Source: Rubrobacter xylanophilus (GTDB lineage: Bacteria > Actinomycetota > Rubrobacteria > Rubrobacterales > Rubrobacteraceae). Taken from it: a stretch of DNA of 64,000 nucleotides. Position 1 is the stretch's first letter. Every line of letters begins with the position of its first letter. The DNA is taken from the NCBI RefSeq assembly GCF_007164525.1, contig NZ_AP019791.1:496001-560000 (forward strand), read 5' to 3'. Shown here piece after piece: positions 50,974 to 60,032 of the stretch. Below the pieces are notes generated by a model, which did not search any database, had not been told where the DNA came from, and saw only the letters and a list, made by a program, of their open reading frames with translations. The translations under genes and the position numbers were made by a program.

Positions 50974-52773
50974 ATGTCCTACCTTCCCATAGAGGACCAC
51001 GGCATCATCGGCAACCTGCACACGGCGGCGCTCGTGGGCACCGACGGCACGGTAGACTGGATGTGCCTGCCCCGCTTCGACTCGCCGAGCGTCTTCGCCG
51101 CCATCCTGGACGACGAGAAGGGCGGGCACTTCCGCCTGCGCCCGCGCCGCTACATCCGCAGCCAGCAGCTCTACCTGCCGGACACCAACGTCCTGCTCAC
51201 CCGCTTCCTGGCCGAGGAGGGGATGGCAGAGGTTCTGGACTTCATGCCGATCCTCTCCGGCCCGCACGAGCGGCGCCGCCTGGTGCGCAGCGTGCGGGTC
51301 GTCCGGGGCCGGATGTCCTTCGAGGTGGAGTGCCGGCCCGCCTTCGACTACGCCCGTCGCCCCCACAGGCTCTCCACGGGCGGGGCGGGGGCGGTGTTCG
51401 AAGCGGGAGACTCGGCCCTGGCCCTCTCCGCCGGGGTGCCGGTGCGGCCGGGACCCGGCGGGGCCGCCCGGGCGGCGTTCGAGCTCGAGGAGGGTGGGGA
51501 GAGGGTGACCTTCGTCCTCGACGAGGGGCGCCGGGGAGAACCGCCGCGGGAGCCGATGGCCGAAGAGGAGTTCGAGCGGCTGCTCGGGAGGACGCTCGAC
51601 TACTGGCGGCGCTGGATCTCCCGCAGCACCTACACGGGGCGCTGGCGGGAGCTCGTCAACCGCTCGGCGCTGGTACTCAAGCTCATGGTCTACGACCCCA
51701 CCGGGGCGCTGGTCGCCGCCCCTACTATGGGGCTTCCGGAGAGGGTGGGCGGCGAGCGCAACTGGGACTACCGCTACACCTGGCTCAGGGACGCGGCCTT
51801 CACGCTCTACGCCCTGCTCTCCATAGGCTTCGACGAGGAGGCCGGCAACTTCATGGGCTGGCTCACCGAGCGCTGCGCCCAGGACGACGACGGTCTGCTG
51901 CAGCCGCTCTACGGCATCGACGGGCGCGCCGAGCTCCCGGAGGAGACGCTGGACCACCTCTCTGGCTACCGGGGCTCGCGGCCGGTAAGAGTAGGCAACG
52001 CCGCCTACCGCCAGGTCCAGCTGGACCTCTACGGTGCGGTGCTGGACGCCGCCTACCTGTACAACAAGCACGGCGCCCCCCTGGACTACGACACCTGGGA
52101 GAACCTCCGCCGGATACTGGGCTGGCTCACCGAGAACTGGCGCCAGCCGGACGAGGGTATCTGGGAGGTGCGGGGCGGGAGGCGCCGGTTCGTCTCCTCC
52201 CGGCTGATGAGCTGGGTGGCCCTGGAGCGGGCCGTCAGGATCTCGCGCAAGCGCGGGCTGCCGGCCGGCGAGGGGCGCTGGGTGAAGGAGCGGGATGCGA
52301 TCTACGAGGAGATCATGGAGAAGGGCTGGAACGAGAGGCGCAGGAGCTTCGTCCAGTACTACGGCTCCGAAGCCCTCGACGCCTCCCTCCTCCTGATGCC
52401 GCTGGTGAAGTTCGTCGGGCCCACCGACCCGCGCTGGCTCTCGACGCTGGACAGGATCCGTCACGAGCTGGCACACGACGCGCTGGTGGACCGCTACAGG
52501 ATCGGGGAGGCCGCCGACGACGGGCTCCCCGGCACCGAGGGGAGCTTCAGCCTGTGCTCCTTCTGGCTCGTGGAGTGCCTCACGCGCGCCGGACGGCTTG
52601 AGGAGGCCCGGCTGGCCTTCGAGAAGATGCTCTCCTACGCCAATCACCTGGGGCTCTACGCGGAGGAGATAGGGGCCTCCGGAGAGGCCCTGGGGAACTT
52701 CCCGCAGGCCCTCACGCACCTCTCCCTGATCAGCGCGGCGGTCCACCTGGACCGGGCGCTGGGTGCCGGATGA
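50974..52773 (+). CDS. Glycoside hydrolase family 15 (glucoamylase/trehalase-like)
   Basis: 599 aa, cytoplasmic (no signal peptide). The N-terminal trehalase-associated beta domain opens with YLPIEDHGIIGNLHTAALVG and the (alpha/alpha)6 barrel starts near residue 240. The GH15 signature RNWDYRYTWLRDAAFTLYAL is present. The general acid is probably the Glu in PDEGIWEVRGG and the base the second Glu of GLYAEEIG. Actinobacterial relatives include trehalases. Trehalose degradation is therefore likely, and relevant because trehalose is an osmolyte alongside di-inositol phosphate. TATGCT at 50956-50961 suggests a short leader. Confidence 0.88.
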   Translation: MSYLPIEDHGIIGNLHTAALVGTDGTVDWMCLPRFDSPSVFAAILDDEKGGHFRLRPRRYIRSQQLYLPDTNVLLTRFLAEEGMAEVLDFMPILSGPHERRRLVRSVRVVRGRMSFEVECRPAFDYARRPHRLSTGGAGAVFEAGDSALALSAGVPVRPGPGGAARAAFELEEGGERVTFVLDEGRRGEPPREPMAEEEFERLLGRTLDYWRRWISRSTYTGRWRELVNRSALVLKLMVYDPTGALVAAPTMGLPERVGGERNWDYRYTWLRDAAFTLYALLSIGFDEEAGNFMGWLTERCAQDDDGLLQPLYGIDGRAELPEETLDHLSGYRGSRPVRVGNAAYRQVQLDLYGAVLDAAYLYNKHGAPLDYDTWENLRRILGWLTENWRQPDEGIWEVRGGRRRFVSSRLMSWVALERAVRISRKRGLPAGEGRWVKERDAIYEEIMEKGWNERRRSFVQYYGSEALDASLLLMPLVKFVGPTDPRWLSTLDRIRHELAHDALVDRYRIGEAADDGLPGTEGSFSLCSFWLVECLTRAGRLEEARLAFEKMLSYANHLGLYAEEIGASGEALGNFPQALTHLSLISAAVHLDRALGAG

Positions 52774-52838
52774 GGCCCGGTTCGTGCTGGTAGGATTCTT
52801 TTTTAGGGTGCTGAGCTTTTCGAGTGCGAGGAGGCGAG

Positions 52839-53669
52839 GTGGAAGGACGCACTGTTACCGCCGCGGCGATCCAGATGTCCTCCACGCCGGACAAGGAGGA
52901 GAACCGGCGGGTCGCCGAAGCCCTGATCCGGGAGGCCGCCGGAGCCGGCGCCACCCTGGTGGCTCTGCCGGAGCTCTGGAGCTGCCACGGGCTGGAGAGG
53001 GTCTACCGGGAGAACGCGGAGCCCATCCCCGGGCCGACCACGCAGTTCCTGGGCTCGCTGGCGCGGGAGCTGGGCATATACCTGCTCGGCGGCTCCATCC
53101 TGGAACGGGTGCCGGGCTCGGAACTTCTGGGGAACACCTCCACCCTGTACGCCCCGGACGGCTCGCTGGTCGCCGTCTACCGCAAGATGCACCTCTTCGA
53201 CGTGGAGGTCTCCGGGCGCCGTTACCTGGAGAGCGCGAACGTCGCCCCGGGCGATGAGGCGGTGACCGCGAAGGCCGGGCTCCTCACTTTGGGCCTCTCG
53301 GTCTGCTATGACGTACGCTTCCCGGAGCTCTACCGCCTGCTGGCCCTCCGCGGCGCGGAGGTGCTGGCGGTGCCCGCGGCCTTCACCCTCCAGACGGGCA
53401 AGGACCACTGGGAGCTTTTGCTGCGGGCCCGGGCGGTGGAGAACCAGGCCTACGTCCTGGCCCCCGCCCAGTGGGGCCGCAAGACCGACGGCCGCTGGAC
53501 CTACGGCCGCTCGATGATCGTGGATCCCTGGGGTACGGTGCTCTCCACCTGTCCGGACCGGGACGGCTTCGCGCTCGCCCGCCTCGATCTGGACTACCTT
53601 GACCGCCTGAGAGAGGAGTTCCCCTCTCTCGCGAACCGTCGCCCGGAGGTCTACCGCGGCCTCGCCTGA
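52839..53669 (+). CDS. Carbon-nitrogen hydrolase (deaminated glutathione amidase/omega-amidase-like)
   Basis: 276 aa from GTG 52839 following GAGGAGG. The nitrilase catalytic triad is complete: Glu in LVALPELWSC, Lys in YRKMHLFDV and Cys in LSVCYDVRFPE. The YRKMHLFDV/CYDVRFPE pairing is characteristic of the Nit1/Nit2 branch, which repairs deaminated glutathione or hydrolyses omega-amides. In an organism likely lacking glutathione the substrate may be another omega-amide. It follows the GH15 gene by about 65 nt. Confidence 0.88.
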   Translation: MEGRTVTAAAIQMSSTPDKEENRRVAEALIREAAGAGATLVALPELWSCHGLERVYRENAEPIPGPTTQFLGSLARELGIYLLGGSILERVPGSELLGNTSTLYAPDGSLVAVYRKMHLFDVEVSGRRYLESANVAPGDEAVTAKAGLLTLGLSVCYDVRFPELYRLLALRGAEVLAVPAAFTLQTGKDHWELLLRARAVENQAYVLAPAQWGRKTDGRWTYGRSMIVDPWGTVLSTCPDRDGFALARLDLDYLDRLREEFPSLANRRPEVYRGLA

Positions 53670-53678
53670 GGAGCCGCG

Positions 53679-55067
53679 CTACAGCAGGAGGCCCAACGCG
53701 GCCAGCACCATCACCGAGACGATAACCGGCGGGGCGGCGCGGACCATGACCTCCGCCTCCTTCCCGGCGAGCCCCACGGCCGCGGCGGCCAGCACCGCCC
53801 GCTGCGGGGCGAGGAGGCTGGCGTGGCTCCCCGCGACGTTCTGCACCGCCGCGATGATCCCCTCGTCGAGCCCGAGCTCTTCGGCCGCGCCGACCTGTAG
53901 CGGCATGAAGAGCGCGTTGGAGGCTGCATTGGACCCGGTCAGCCCGCCGCCGAGCGCGCCGAAGACCGGCGCAGCAGCGGGGTAGAGACCGCCCAGGGCG
54001 GCGGCCCCGGAGGCGAGCGTCGCCGCGGCCCCGCTGGCGGCGAAGACCTGTCCGGCGAGCACGAAGGAGAGCACCGCCCCGGCGGTGGGTAGCCACTGCC
54101 GCATCGTCCCCGCCGCCGCACGCGCGACCTGACGCCCGCCGAGACCGAACAGGACCGCCGCGGCCCCGCCCGCGGCGAGGAGAGGGGTGCCGGGGCCCGA
54201 GAAAACGGCGCCGCTCCCAATCCACCCGGCGATGAAGATGAGCACGACGAGGAGCGCGTAGGGGGCCAGCGCCCGCACGGGGATCCGGAGTCCGCGCAGT
54301 CGCCGCCACCGCACTCCCGCGAACAGGCCCGCCGCCGCCAGCCCCCCGGCCGCGCCGGAGAGCTCGGGCGAGAGGTAGACGCTGCACGCGAGCGTCATCA
54401 CCCCCGCCCCGACCCCGAGCGCCGCCGCCCCGATCCCATGCCGCCGCAGCCCCTCCCGCCCTCCGGCGAGCAGTGCCGCGGAGAGCCCGTAGACCGGGAA
54501 GAGCGGCAGGCTCAAGAGCGCGCTCAGGTCCGAGAGCTGCCCGAAACCCATCCCCGCGAGCTCCGCCCCGATCACCGTCCCCACCCCCAAAGCCCCCCAC
54601 GGCACCGCGCACTGTCCCCAGCTGGCGAGCACCGCCGCCCGCAGGGGAGAGAACCCGGCAGAGAGGAGTATCGGGGCGCTTATGATGATGGCGACCCCGA
54701 AGCCGGTGACCGACTCGAAGAAGGGCGACACTCCAAGAACCACCCCGACGGCCAGTGCCTCCCGATCTGGCTCGAGCCGCCCCAGAAAGCGTGAGATCTC
54801 CTCCACCGCCCCTCCCACAGAGAGCAGGTTGTACAGAAGCAACCCCCCGAAGAGCACGTAGAGTACCCTCCCGGAGATCCCAAAACCCTCCAACACCGCC
54901 TCCCCCAGTCCAGAGACCTGCAGCCCGGGCCAGAATGCCGCCCCCGCCACCGCCGCCCCGAACGCCGCAAGCCCCGCCCGCCCGGCAGACCACCTCAGCC
55001 CCGCCAGAGCCCCGGCCGCTACCAGAAACGGCGCAGCCGCCACCACATACCCTAATGTATCTACCAT
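53679..55067 (-). CDS. lctP: L-lactate permease family transporter
   Basis: 462 aa from ATG 55067. Twelve or more helices with the LctP blocks SPFFESVTGFGVAIIISAPIL, SWGQCAVPWGALGVGT, GGGLTGSNAASNALFMPLQ and QNVAGSHASLLAPQR. It imports lactate or glycolate with protons. Divergent from an XRE-cupin regulator with operator-like half-sites between the two starts, so it is probably its target. No lactate dehydrogenase gene is in the window. Confidence 0.9.
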   Translation of the reverse strand: MVDTLGYVVAAAPFLVAAGALAGLRWSAGRAGLAAFGAAVAGAAFWPGLQVSGLGEAVLEGFGISGRVLYVLFGGLLLYNLLSVGGAVEEISRFLGRLEPDREALAVGVVLGVSPFFESVTGFGVAIIISAPILLSAGFSPLRAAVLASWGQCAVPWGALGVGTVIGAELAGMGFGQLSDLSALLSLPLFPVYGLSAALLAGGREGLRRHGIGAAALGVGAGVMTLACSVYLSPELSGAAGGLAAAGLFAGVRWRRLRGLRIPVRALAPYALLVVLIFIAGWIGSGAVFSGPGTPLLAAGGAAAVLFGLGGRQVARAAAGTMRQWLPTAGAVLSFVLAGQVFAASGAAATLASGAAALGGLYPAAAPVFGALGGGLTGSNAASNALFMPLQVGAAEELGLDEGIIAAVQNVAGSHASLLAPQRAVLAAAAVGLAGKEAEVMVRAAPPVIVSVMVLAALGLLL

Positions 55068-55085
55068 GGTAGAATATTTTCTACC
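55061..55085. promoter_or_regulatory. Operator with three CTACC/GGTAG half-sites at the lctP-XRE junction
   Basis: CTACC (55061-55065), GGTAG (55068-55072) and CTACC (55081-55085) alternate. GGTAGAA and TTCTACC form a perfect 7-bp palindrome around TATT (55068-55085). The palindrome contains TAGAAT (55070-55075), the -10 of the regulator, and abuts the lctP start codon, so binding would block both genes. Confidence 0.65.
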
Positions 55086-55086
55086 A

Positions 55087-55719
55087 ATGAGCGAGAAGCG
55101 TGCAAGAGGGGTTGGTGAGCTGGCTGGGGAGGATGCCATCCGGCGGGTTGGGGAGCGGGTTCGGAGGCTCCGGCGAGAGAGGGGTCTTACGCTGGAGGGG
55201 TTGGCGGGGCGGTGTGGGGTTAGTCGCGCCATGATCTCCAAGGTCGAGCGGGGGGAGAAGGTGCCCACGCTGGTCGTTGCGGCGCGGCTGGCCGAGGGGC
55301 TGGGGGTGAGCCTTTCGGAGCTTGCCGGGGAGCGGGAGCACCGGGAGGTCGTGGTCGTACGGCGCGAGGAGCGGATGGTCATGCGAGATCCGAGGACCGG
55401 TTTCGAGCGCCAGCTGCTCTCTCCGGGCTTCGGCGGGCGGGGGGTGGAGTTCATCCGCAACGTCGTTCCCGAGGGTTCCACCTCCGGGGAGTTCCCGCCC
55501 CATCGGAGCGGGGTGGAGGAGTATCTGGTTGTGGAGCGGGGCAGGTTGCGGGCGGTGCTCGGGGGTGCGGAGTATCTCCTCGAGGAGGGGGACGCCCTGT
55601 ACTTCGCCGCCGACTTGCCCCACCGCTTCGACAACGCCGGGGAGGGGGAGTGCAGCTACTACCTCGTCATAGACTCCCGGGGTGCTCAGGCGGCCGGGGC
55701 GTCGGGGCGCAGCCCGTAG
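55087..55719 (+). CDS. XRE-family regulator with C-terminal cupin sensor domain
   Basis: 210 aa. The helix-turn-helix is at about residues 20-80 (VRRLRRERGLTLEGLAGRCG, then VSRAMISKVERGEK). The cupin barrel is at about 110-195, with the ligand-binding HRSGVEEYLVVERG and the DLPHRFDN His. Such regulators sense small organic acids, amino acids or polyamines; lactate is the natural guess because lctP is divergent. ATG 55087 is used because TAGAAT (55070-55075) makes the ATG at 55066 untranscribed; this start is near-leaderless. The 3-prime end overlaps the next gene by 34 nt. Confidence 0.87.
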   Translation: MSEKRARGVGELAGEDAIRRVGERVRRLRRERGLTLEGLAGRCGVSRAMISKVERGEKVPTLVVAARLAEGLGVSLSELAGEREHREVVVVRREERMVMRDPRTGFERQLLSPGFGGRGVEFIRNVVPEGSTSGEFPPHRSGVEEYLVVERGRLRAVLGGAEYLLEEGDALYFAADLPHRFDNAGEGECSYYLVIDSRGAQAAGASGRSP

Positions 55720-56195
55720 TCCTCTTCACCGGCGGCGAGTCGGGCGTTGCGTCCGTCCCGGTGTCCCCGGTAGTAGTCCAGCCGGTTTTCGGGAGAGGTC
55801 CAGCGGGCCAGCCCGCCGTTCGTGGTGAAGCTGAAGTTCTGCAGGTAGCGGCCGTCCAGCCATCCGCAGCGGTAGGCCTCGCTCCGGTCCGGCAACATCC
55901 AGGATTGCGGCGGGGGATCGGCGGGAGAGACCTCGTCGCCGCAGGCCGGGCAGCGGTACGGGCCGCCGGGCAGCAGGCGCATCTCCGGGTGGCCGCACTC
56001 GCAGGGGTGGCGTCCGAGCGCCTCGGGGAGCCCCGCTATGCCGCGCAGCGTCTCCAGCGGCGGGCCTCCCAGCACCTGACCGCAGGCCTCGCAGCGCATC
56101 GAGCGTCCGCCGAAGGGCTTGAGGAGGCCTCCCTCGCAGAGGGGGCAGAGCAGGAAGTATCCGGGGTCTGCCGCTTCGGGCGTCCGTCCCGGCAT
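55686..56195 (-). CDS. Protein with two zinc ribbons
   Basis: 169 aa from ATG 56195 with AAAGGAGGAG upstream. Two treble-clef/ribbon modules are visible: CPLC followed by CEAC in the first half, and CECG followed by CPACG in the second. The C-terminal part has GWLDGRYLQNFSFTTNGG and a YYRGHRDGRNARLA helix that recalls small nucleic-acid-binding tails. No family name is certain. It overlaps the XRE gene in antisense for 34 nt and lies downstream of pncB. Confidence 0.72.
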   Translation of the reverse strand: MPGRTPEAADPGYFLLCPLCEGGLLKPFGGRSMRCEACGQVLGGPPLETLRGIAGLPEALGRHPCECGHPEMRLLPGGPYRCPACGDEVSPADPPPQSWMLPDRSEAYRCGWLDGRYLQNFSFTTNGGLARWTSPENRLDYYRGHRDGRNARLAAGEEDYGLRPDAPAA

Positions 56196-56290
56196 CGCTC
56201 CTCCTTTCCTCCGGGGTGGCCTACGGAGGAGATTATGTCCCCCGGGGGAGGGATGCACATCGCGCAAATGAGTGATTTTGGCCGGAGGCT

Positions 56291-57427
56291 CTAGAGTCTG
56301 TAGCGGCCGCTCGCCAGCTGCTGCAGCACCCGTTCGCGGGCCTCCTGGACCGGAGCGTCCGGGTCCAGCGGCTGCAGGAGATCCCGGGCCCCTTCGGGGA
56401 CGGGGGCGTCGGCCGGGATCACGCGGTGCGAGCCGTCCGGCATCAGCAGCAGGCGCTTTCTGCCGCCGCGCTTGCCCCGTTTGGAGCGGTCCTCGCCGTT
56501 CACCTCCACGATATCCAGCGAGTAGTCGATCATGGGGGCGTCCGCGATCGCGCCTCCCACCCCGTAGGCGTCGCACACGTCGTTCAGGTAGAGGATGTAG
56601 TCCACGTCTATACCGCCGGAGGCGAAGATCTTCACGTGTTCGTAGCCGTGGCGGTCCAGCTCCCAGCGCACCTCCTTCATCAGGTCGCGGAAGTCGCCGC
56701 GGCGGTTGCCCGGGGTGTCCAGCCGCACGGCGTAGATCGAGTCCGGTATCGCCCGCGCCGCCAGCAGCGCGCCGAACTTCTCGTCGTCGAAGGTGTCTAT
56801 CAGGATCGTCCGGGGCACCTCGGGCTCTATCACCTCGTCGAAGGCCTTCGCCGCCTCGGCGGTGGAGCCCAGGATCAGGACCAGCGCGTGGGGGAGGGTG
56901 CCGGTGGCCGGGATGCCCATCCGCTGGACGGCGAGGTCCACCGCCACCCGGTCGCAGCCGCCGAGGTAGGCGGAGCGTTCGATCATGGGGGTTATCGCCG
57001 GGTGCATCCTCCTGGCCCCGAAGGAGATCACGGGCTTCTCCCCGGCGGCGAGCCGGCAGCGCGCCGCCCCGGTCGCCACCCCGGAGGCCTGGCACAGAAA
57101 GCCCAGGATGGCCGTCTCGTGCTCGGCGAAGGCCCCGTAGGGGCCGGAGATGGTAAGGATCGGCTCGTGTGGCCCGCAGATGGTGCCCTCCGGTACCGCC
57201 CGGGCCTCCACGTCGAGCCCGGAGAGCAGGTTGGCCACCTCGTCCAGCCCGGCGACCACGAACCACTCGTCCGGGTCGGAGGTCTTGTACGCCACCTCGG
57301 CGTGCACCGGGGTGTTCTCGAGCCCCTTCGCCCGCAGTATGCGCATCGTGCGGTGGAAGTAGGAGTCCGCCACCTCTGCATTGCGGATCTCCTCGTCGGT
57401 GGCCGAGTTGAACCTCCTGTTGCTCAT
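56291..57427 (-). CDS. pncB: Nicotinate phosphoribosyltransferase
   Basis: 378 aa from ATG 57427 with GAGGGGAG upstream. The type II phosphoribosyltransferase features include DSYFHRTMRIL near the N-terminus, EHETAILGFLCQASGVAT, the histidine-containing SFGARRMHPAI and the phosphate-binding FASGGIDVDYI. It condenses nicotinate and PRPP, with ATP stimulation, in the NAD salvage pathway. The C-terminus is short, as in archaeal-type PncB. Confidence 0.9.
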   Translation of the reverse strand: MSNRRFNSATDEEIRNAEVADSYFHRTMRILRAKGLENTPVHAEVAYKTSDPDEWFVVAGLDEVANLLSGLDVEARAVPEGTICGPHEPILTISGPYGAFAEHETAILGFLCQASGVATGAARCRLAAGEKPVISFGARRMHPAITPMIERSAYLGGCDRVAVDLAVQRMGIPATGTLPHALVLILGSTAEAAKAFDEVIEPEVPRTILIDTFDDEKFGALLAARAIPDSIYAVRLDTPGNRRGDFRDLMKEVRWELDRHGYEHVKIFASGGIDVDYILYLNDVCDAYGVGGAIADAPMIDYSLDIVEVNGEDRSKRGKRGGRKRLLLMPDGSHRVIPADAPVPEGARDLLQPLDPDAPVQEARERVLQQLASGRYRL

Positions 57428-57565
57428 GCCGTCGCTCCCCTCGGATCTCTCATAGGTGGATCGACCTCTCTCATCTAGCCCGATTTTGGCCGGTATGATA
57501 GCCAATCCTCCCTCTACGGGTACGGTGCCTGGTGGTCTCGCCTGCCGGATGGGTCCTGAGTCGGG

Positions 57566-57571
57566 TATGAT
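57566..57571 (+). promoter_or_regulatory. -10 element of the gamma-glutamyltransferase gene
   Basis: TATGAT ends 9 nt before the ATG at 57581. No ribosome-binding site is present in the intervening sequence, so the transcript is expected to be leaderless. Confidence 0.45.
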
Positions 57572-57580
57572 AGGCCGGCG

Positions 57581-59119
57581 ATGGAGACCTACGGGACGCC
57601 CCGCGCCTTCGCGGCGGCCGCCGGCACCCCGTACGCCGCCGAGGCCGCGGCGGAGATCTACCGGTCCGGGGGCAACGCCGTCGACGCCGCGGTGGCCGCT
57701 GCCGCGGCGGTGGGGGTTACCGAGCCACTCATGAGCTCCATCGGGGGCGGAGGTTTTGCGCTGGTGCGCACCCCGGGCGGGGCGGTGGAGGTCGTGGACT
57801 TCTTCGACGTGATGCCGGGCAAGGGGCTTCCCCCTTCGGCGTTCGGCGCGGGGGGCAGACCGCACACCGTGCTCCTGGATTACGGGGCCGGGGTAAGCTC
57901 CATCGTCGGAGGTCCCTCGGTGGCCGTGCCGGGGGCGGTGCGGGGCTGGGAGGAGCTCCTGAAGCGGCACGGGAGGCTCACCCTCCGGGAGACGCTTGCT
58001 CCGGCGGTGCGGCTGGCCAGGGAGGGTTTCCGGCTGTGCAGGACCAGCGCCTTGTGGTTCCGGGTGGCCCGGGAGGTGCTCGCGCTCACAGAAGAGACCC
58101 GCAGGAACTTCTACCGCGACGGCCGGGTCTACGAGGAAGGGGAGAAGATGTGCTTCCCCGAGCTGGCGGACACGCTGGAGGCCATAGGCGAGGAGGGGGC
58201 CGACCTCTTCTACGAGGGCGAGCTGGGGCGGAAGATCTCGGCTTACGTCCGCAAGATGGGAGGCCTCATAACCGAGCGGGATCTCGCCGAGTACAGGCCC
58301 GAGGTCCGGTCCCCCCTTACCGTCGGCTACCGGGACGGCGAGATCCACACCAACGGACCGCCCTCCGCCGGAGGGGCCACGCTCGCCCAGATGCTCAGGA
58401 TCGTGGCCGGCTACGACCTCTCCGCGCTCCCGGAGGAGGAGTACGTGCGGGTGGTGGCCGGGGCCATGCGGCTCGCGCTGCTCGATCGTGAGGAGCGCTA
58501 CGCCGACGGCTCCCGCAACGCGGAGGTGGTCGGGAAGCTCCTCGGGGAGGAGCACATCGCGTCCCAGAGGAAGAAGCTCTTCGGTCCCCACACCACCCAC
58601 CTCTCGTGCGCCGACGCCGAGGGCTACGCCGTCGCCATCACCGCCAGCATGGGCTACGGTTCGGGGCTCGTCGTCCCCGGCACGGGCATCCCGCTCAACA
58701 ACGTGCTCGGCGAGCCGGAGCTCAACCCCGGGGGCTTCCATGCGCTCTCCCCCGGAGAGCGGCCGGTCTCCAGCATGAGTCCCACCATCGTCTCCTCGGC
58801 CCGGGAGGGCGTCATCGCGCTCGGCTCGCCGGGGGCGACCCGGATCCCCACGGCCATCCTGCAGACCATCCTGAACGTCGTCGACCTCGGGATGCCGCTC
58901 GGGAGCGCGGTTCTGACCCCCCGGTTCCATGCCGAGGGGGATCTGTTCGCCTACGAGGCCGGGGCCCGCACCGCCGACCTCGACGCCTACGGGCGGGTGC
59001 TCGTCTACGAGGAACCCTCGATGTACTTCGGGGGGGTAAACGCCGTCCGGCGGACTCCTGAGGGGACCTTCGAGGCGGCGGCCGATCCCCGGCGCTCCGG
59101 AGGGGCCGCGTATGCCTGA
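57581..59119 (+). CDS. ggt: Gamma-glutamyltransferase family protein
   Basis: 512 aa Ntn-hydrolase. The autoprocessing site with the Thr nucleophile is in HTTHLSCADAEGYAV (about residue 341-343). The N-terminal GGNAVDAAVAAAAAVGVTEP and SSIGGGGFALV and the C-terminal PLNNVLGEPELNPGG and SSMSPTIV are typical. It has no signal peptide, unlike classical periplasmic GGT, so it acts inside the cell on gamma-glutamyl or related amides. It overlaps the arginase gene by 8 nt, suggesting joint use in nitrogen or gamma-glutamyl compound catabolism. Confidence 0.9.
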   Translation: METYGTPRAFAAAAGTPYAAEAAAEIYRSGGNAVDAAVAAAAAVGVTEPLMSSIGGGGFALVRTPGGAVEVVDFFDVMPGKGLPPSAFGAGGRPHTVLLDYGAGVSSIVGGPSVAVPGAVRGWEELLKRHGRLTLRETLAPAVRLAREGFRLCRTSALWFRVAREVLALTEETRRNFYRDGRVYEEGEKMCFPELADTLEAIGEEGADLFYEGELGRKISAYVRKMGGLITERDLAEYRPEVRSPLTVGYRDGEIHTNGPPSAGGATLAQMLRIVAGYDLSALPEEEYVRVVAGAMRLALLDREERYADGSRNAEVVGKLLGEEHIASQRKKLFGPHTTHLSCADAEGYAVAITASMGYGSGLVVPGTGIPLNNVLGEPELNPGGFHALSPGERPVSSMSPTIVSSAREGVIALGSPGATRIPTAILQTILNVVDLGMPLGSAVLTPRFHAEGDLFAYEAGARTADLDAYGRVLVYEEPSMYFGGVNAVRRTPEGTFEAAADPRRSGGAAYA

Positions 59120-60032
59120 GCGGCCGCCGGTGGCCATCCTCGGGGTCCCCATGGATCTCGGACAGGACCGCCGGGGGGTGGACATGGGACCGAGCGCGAT
59201 CCGCTACGCCCGGCTGCAGCCCGTGCTGGAGGAACTCGGCTACCGCGTCTCCGATCTCGGCAACGTGGAGGTGCCGATCCCCGAGGTCGCCTCCGGAGGC
59301 GGCGGCAAGGCCTGGCGGCTGCGGGCCGTGAGGGAGGTCTGCCTGCAGGTGGCCCGGCGGGCTGCGGGGGCGGCCCGAGAAGGGATGCTGCCCGTTTTCC
59401 TGGGCGGGGATCACTCCGTCTCCATCGGGACCGTGGCCGGGGTCCGCACGGCGGGCCGGACGGGGGTGCTGTGGGTGGACGCCCACGCGGACTTCAACAC
59501 CCCGGAGACCTCGCCCTCCGGAAACATCCACGGGATGCCGCTCGCCGCCCTCACCGGCCGGGGGCATCCGGATCTCGTGGGCGTCGGGGGGGAGGGGGCG
59601 AGCGTGCGCCCGGAAGACGTGGTGCTCGTGGGGCTCAGGTCGGTGGACCGGGAGGAGAAGGATCTCCTGCGGGAGGCCGGGGTAAGGGTGTACACCATGA
59701 AGGACATCGACGCCTACGGCGTCGCCGCCGTGGTCCGGCGGGCGCTCGATCATCTCTCCCCGCTGCCGCGGCTGCACCTCTCACTCGACCTCGACGTCGT
59801 AGATCCGGAGGTCGCCCCCGGGGTGGGGACACCGGTGCGCGGCGGCCTCACCTACCGGGAGGCCCACCTCCTCATGGAGCTCGTCAGCGAGGCCGGGGGC
59901 GTGACCTCGCTGGACGTCGTGGAGGTCAACCCCATACTCGACAGCCGCAACAGGACCGCGGAGCTCGCCGTCGAGCTGGTCGCCAGCCTGATGGGGCGCC
60001 AGATCCTCGAGCTCCCCCGCCGGCCGCTCTAG
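59112..60032 (+). CDS. rocF: Arginase/agmatinase-family ureohydrolase
   Basis: 306 aa. All manganese ligands are present: GGDHSVSIG, WVDAHADFNTPE and SLDLDVVDP, with the substrate loop SPSGNIHGMP matching arginase better than agmatinase. It hydrolyses arginine to ornithine and urea. ATG 59112 lies within the end of ggt (coupled). The stop shares CTAG (60029-60032) with the convergent trkH gene. Confidence 0.92.
   Translation: MPERPPVAILGVPMDLGQDRRGVDMGPSAIRYARLQPVLEELGYRVSDLGNVEVPIPEVASGGGGKAWRLRAVREVCLQVARRAAGAAREGMLPVFLGGDHSVSIGTVAGVRTAGRTGVLWVDAHADFNTPETSPSGNIHGMPLAALTGRGHPDLVGVGGEGASVRPEDVVLVGLRSVDREEKDLLREAGVRVYTMKDIDAYGVAAVVRRALDHLSPLPRLHLSLDLDVVDPEVAPGVGTPVRGGLTYREAHLLMELVSEAGGVTSLDVVEVNPILDSRNRTAELAVELVASLMGRQILELPRRPL

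Noticed and set aside
55066-55086. ATG 55066 as start of the XRE-cupin regulator
   Set aside because: It lies upstream of the TAGAAT -10 and inside the operator; ATG 55087 is correctly placed for the promoter.
57430-59185. Extension of the pncB frame far upstream on the minus strand, opposite ggt
   Set aside because: PncB N-terminal motifs start at ATG 57427 with a ribosome-binding site; the upstream part is antisense to gamma-glutamyltransferase.
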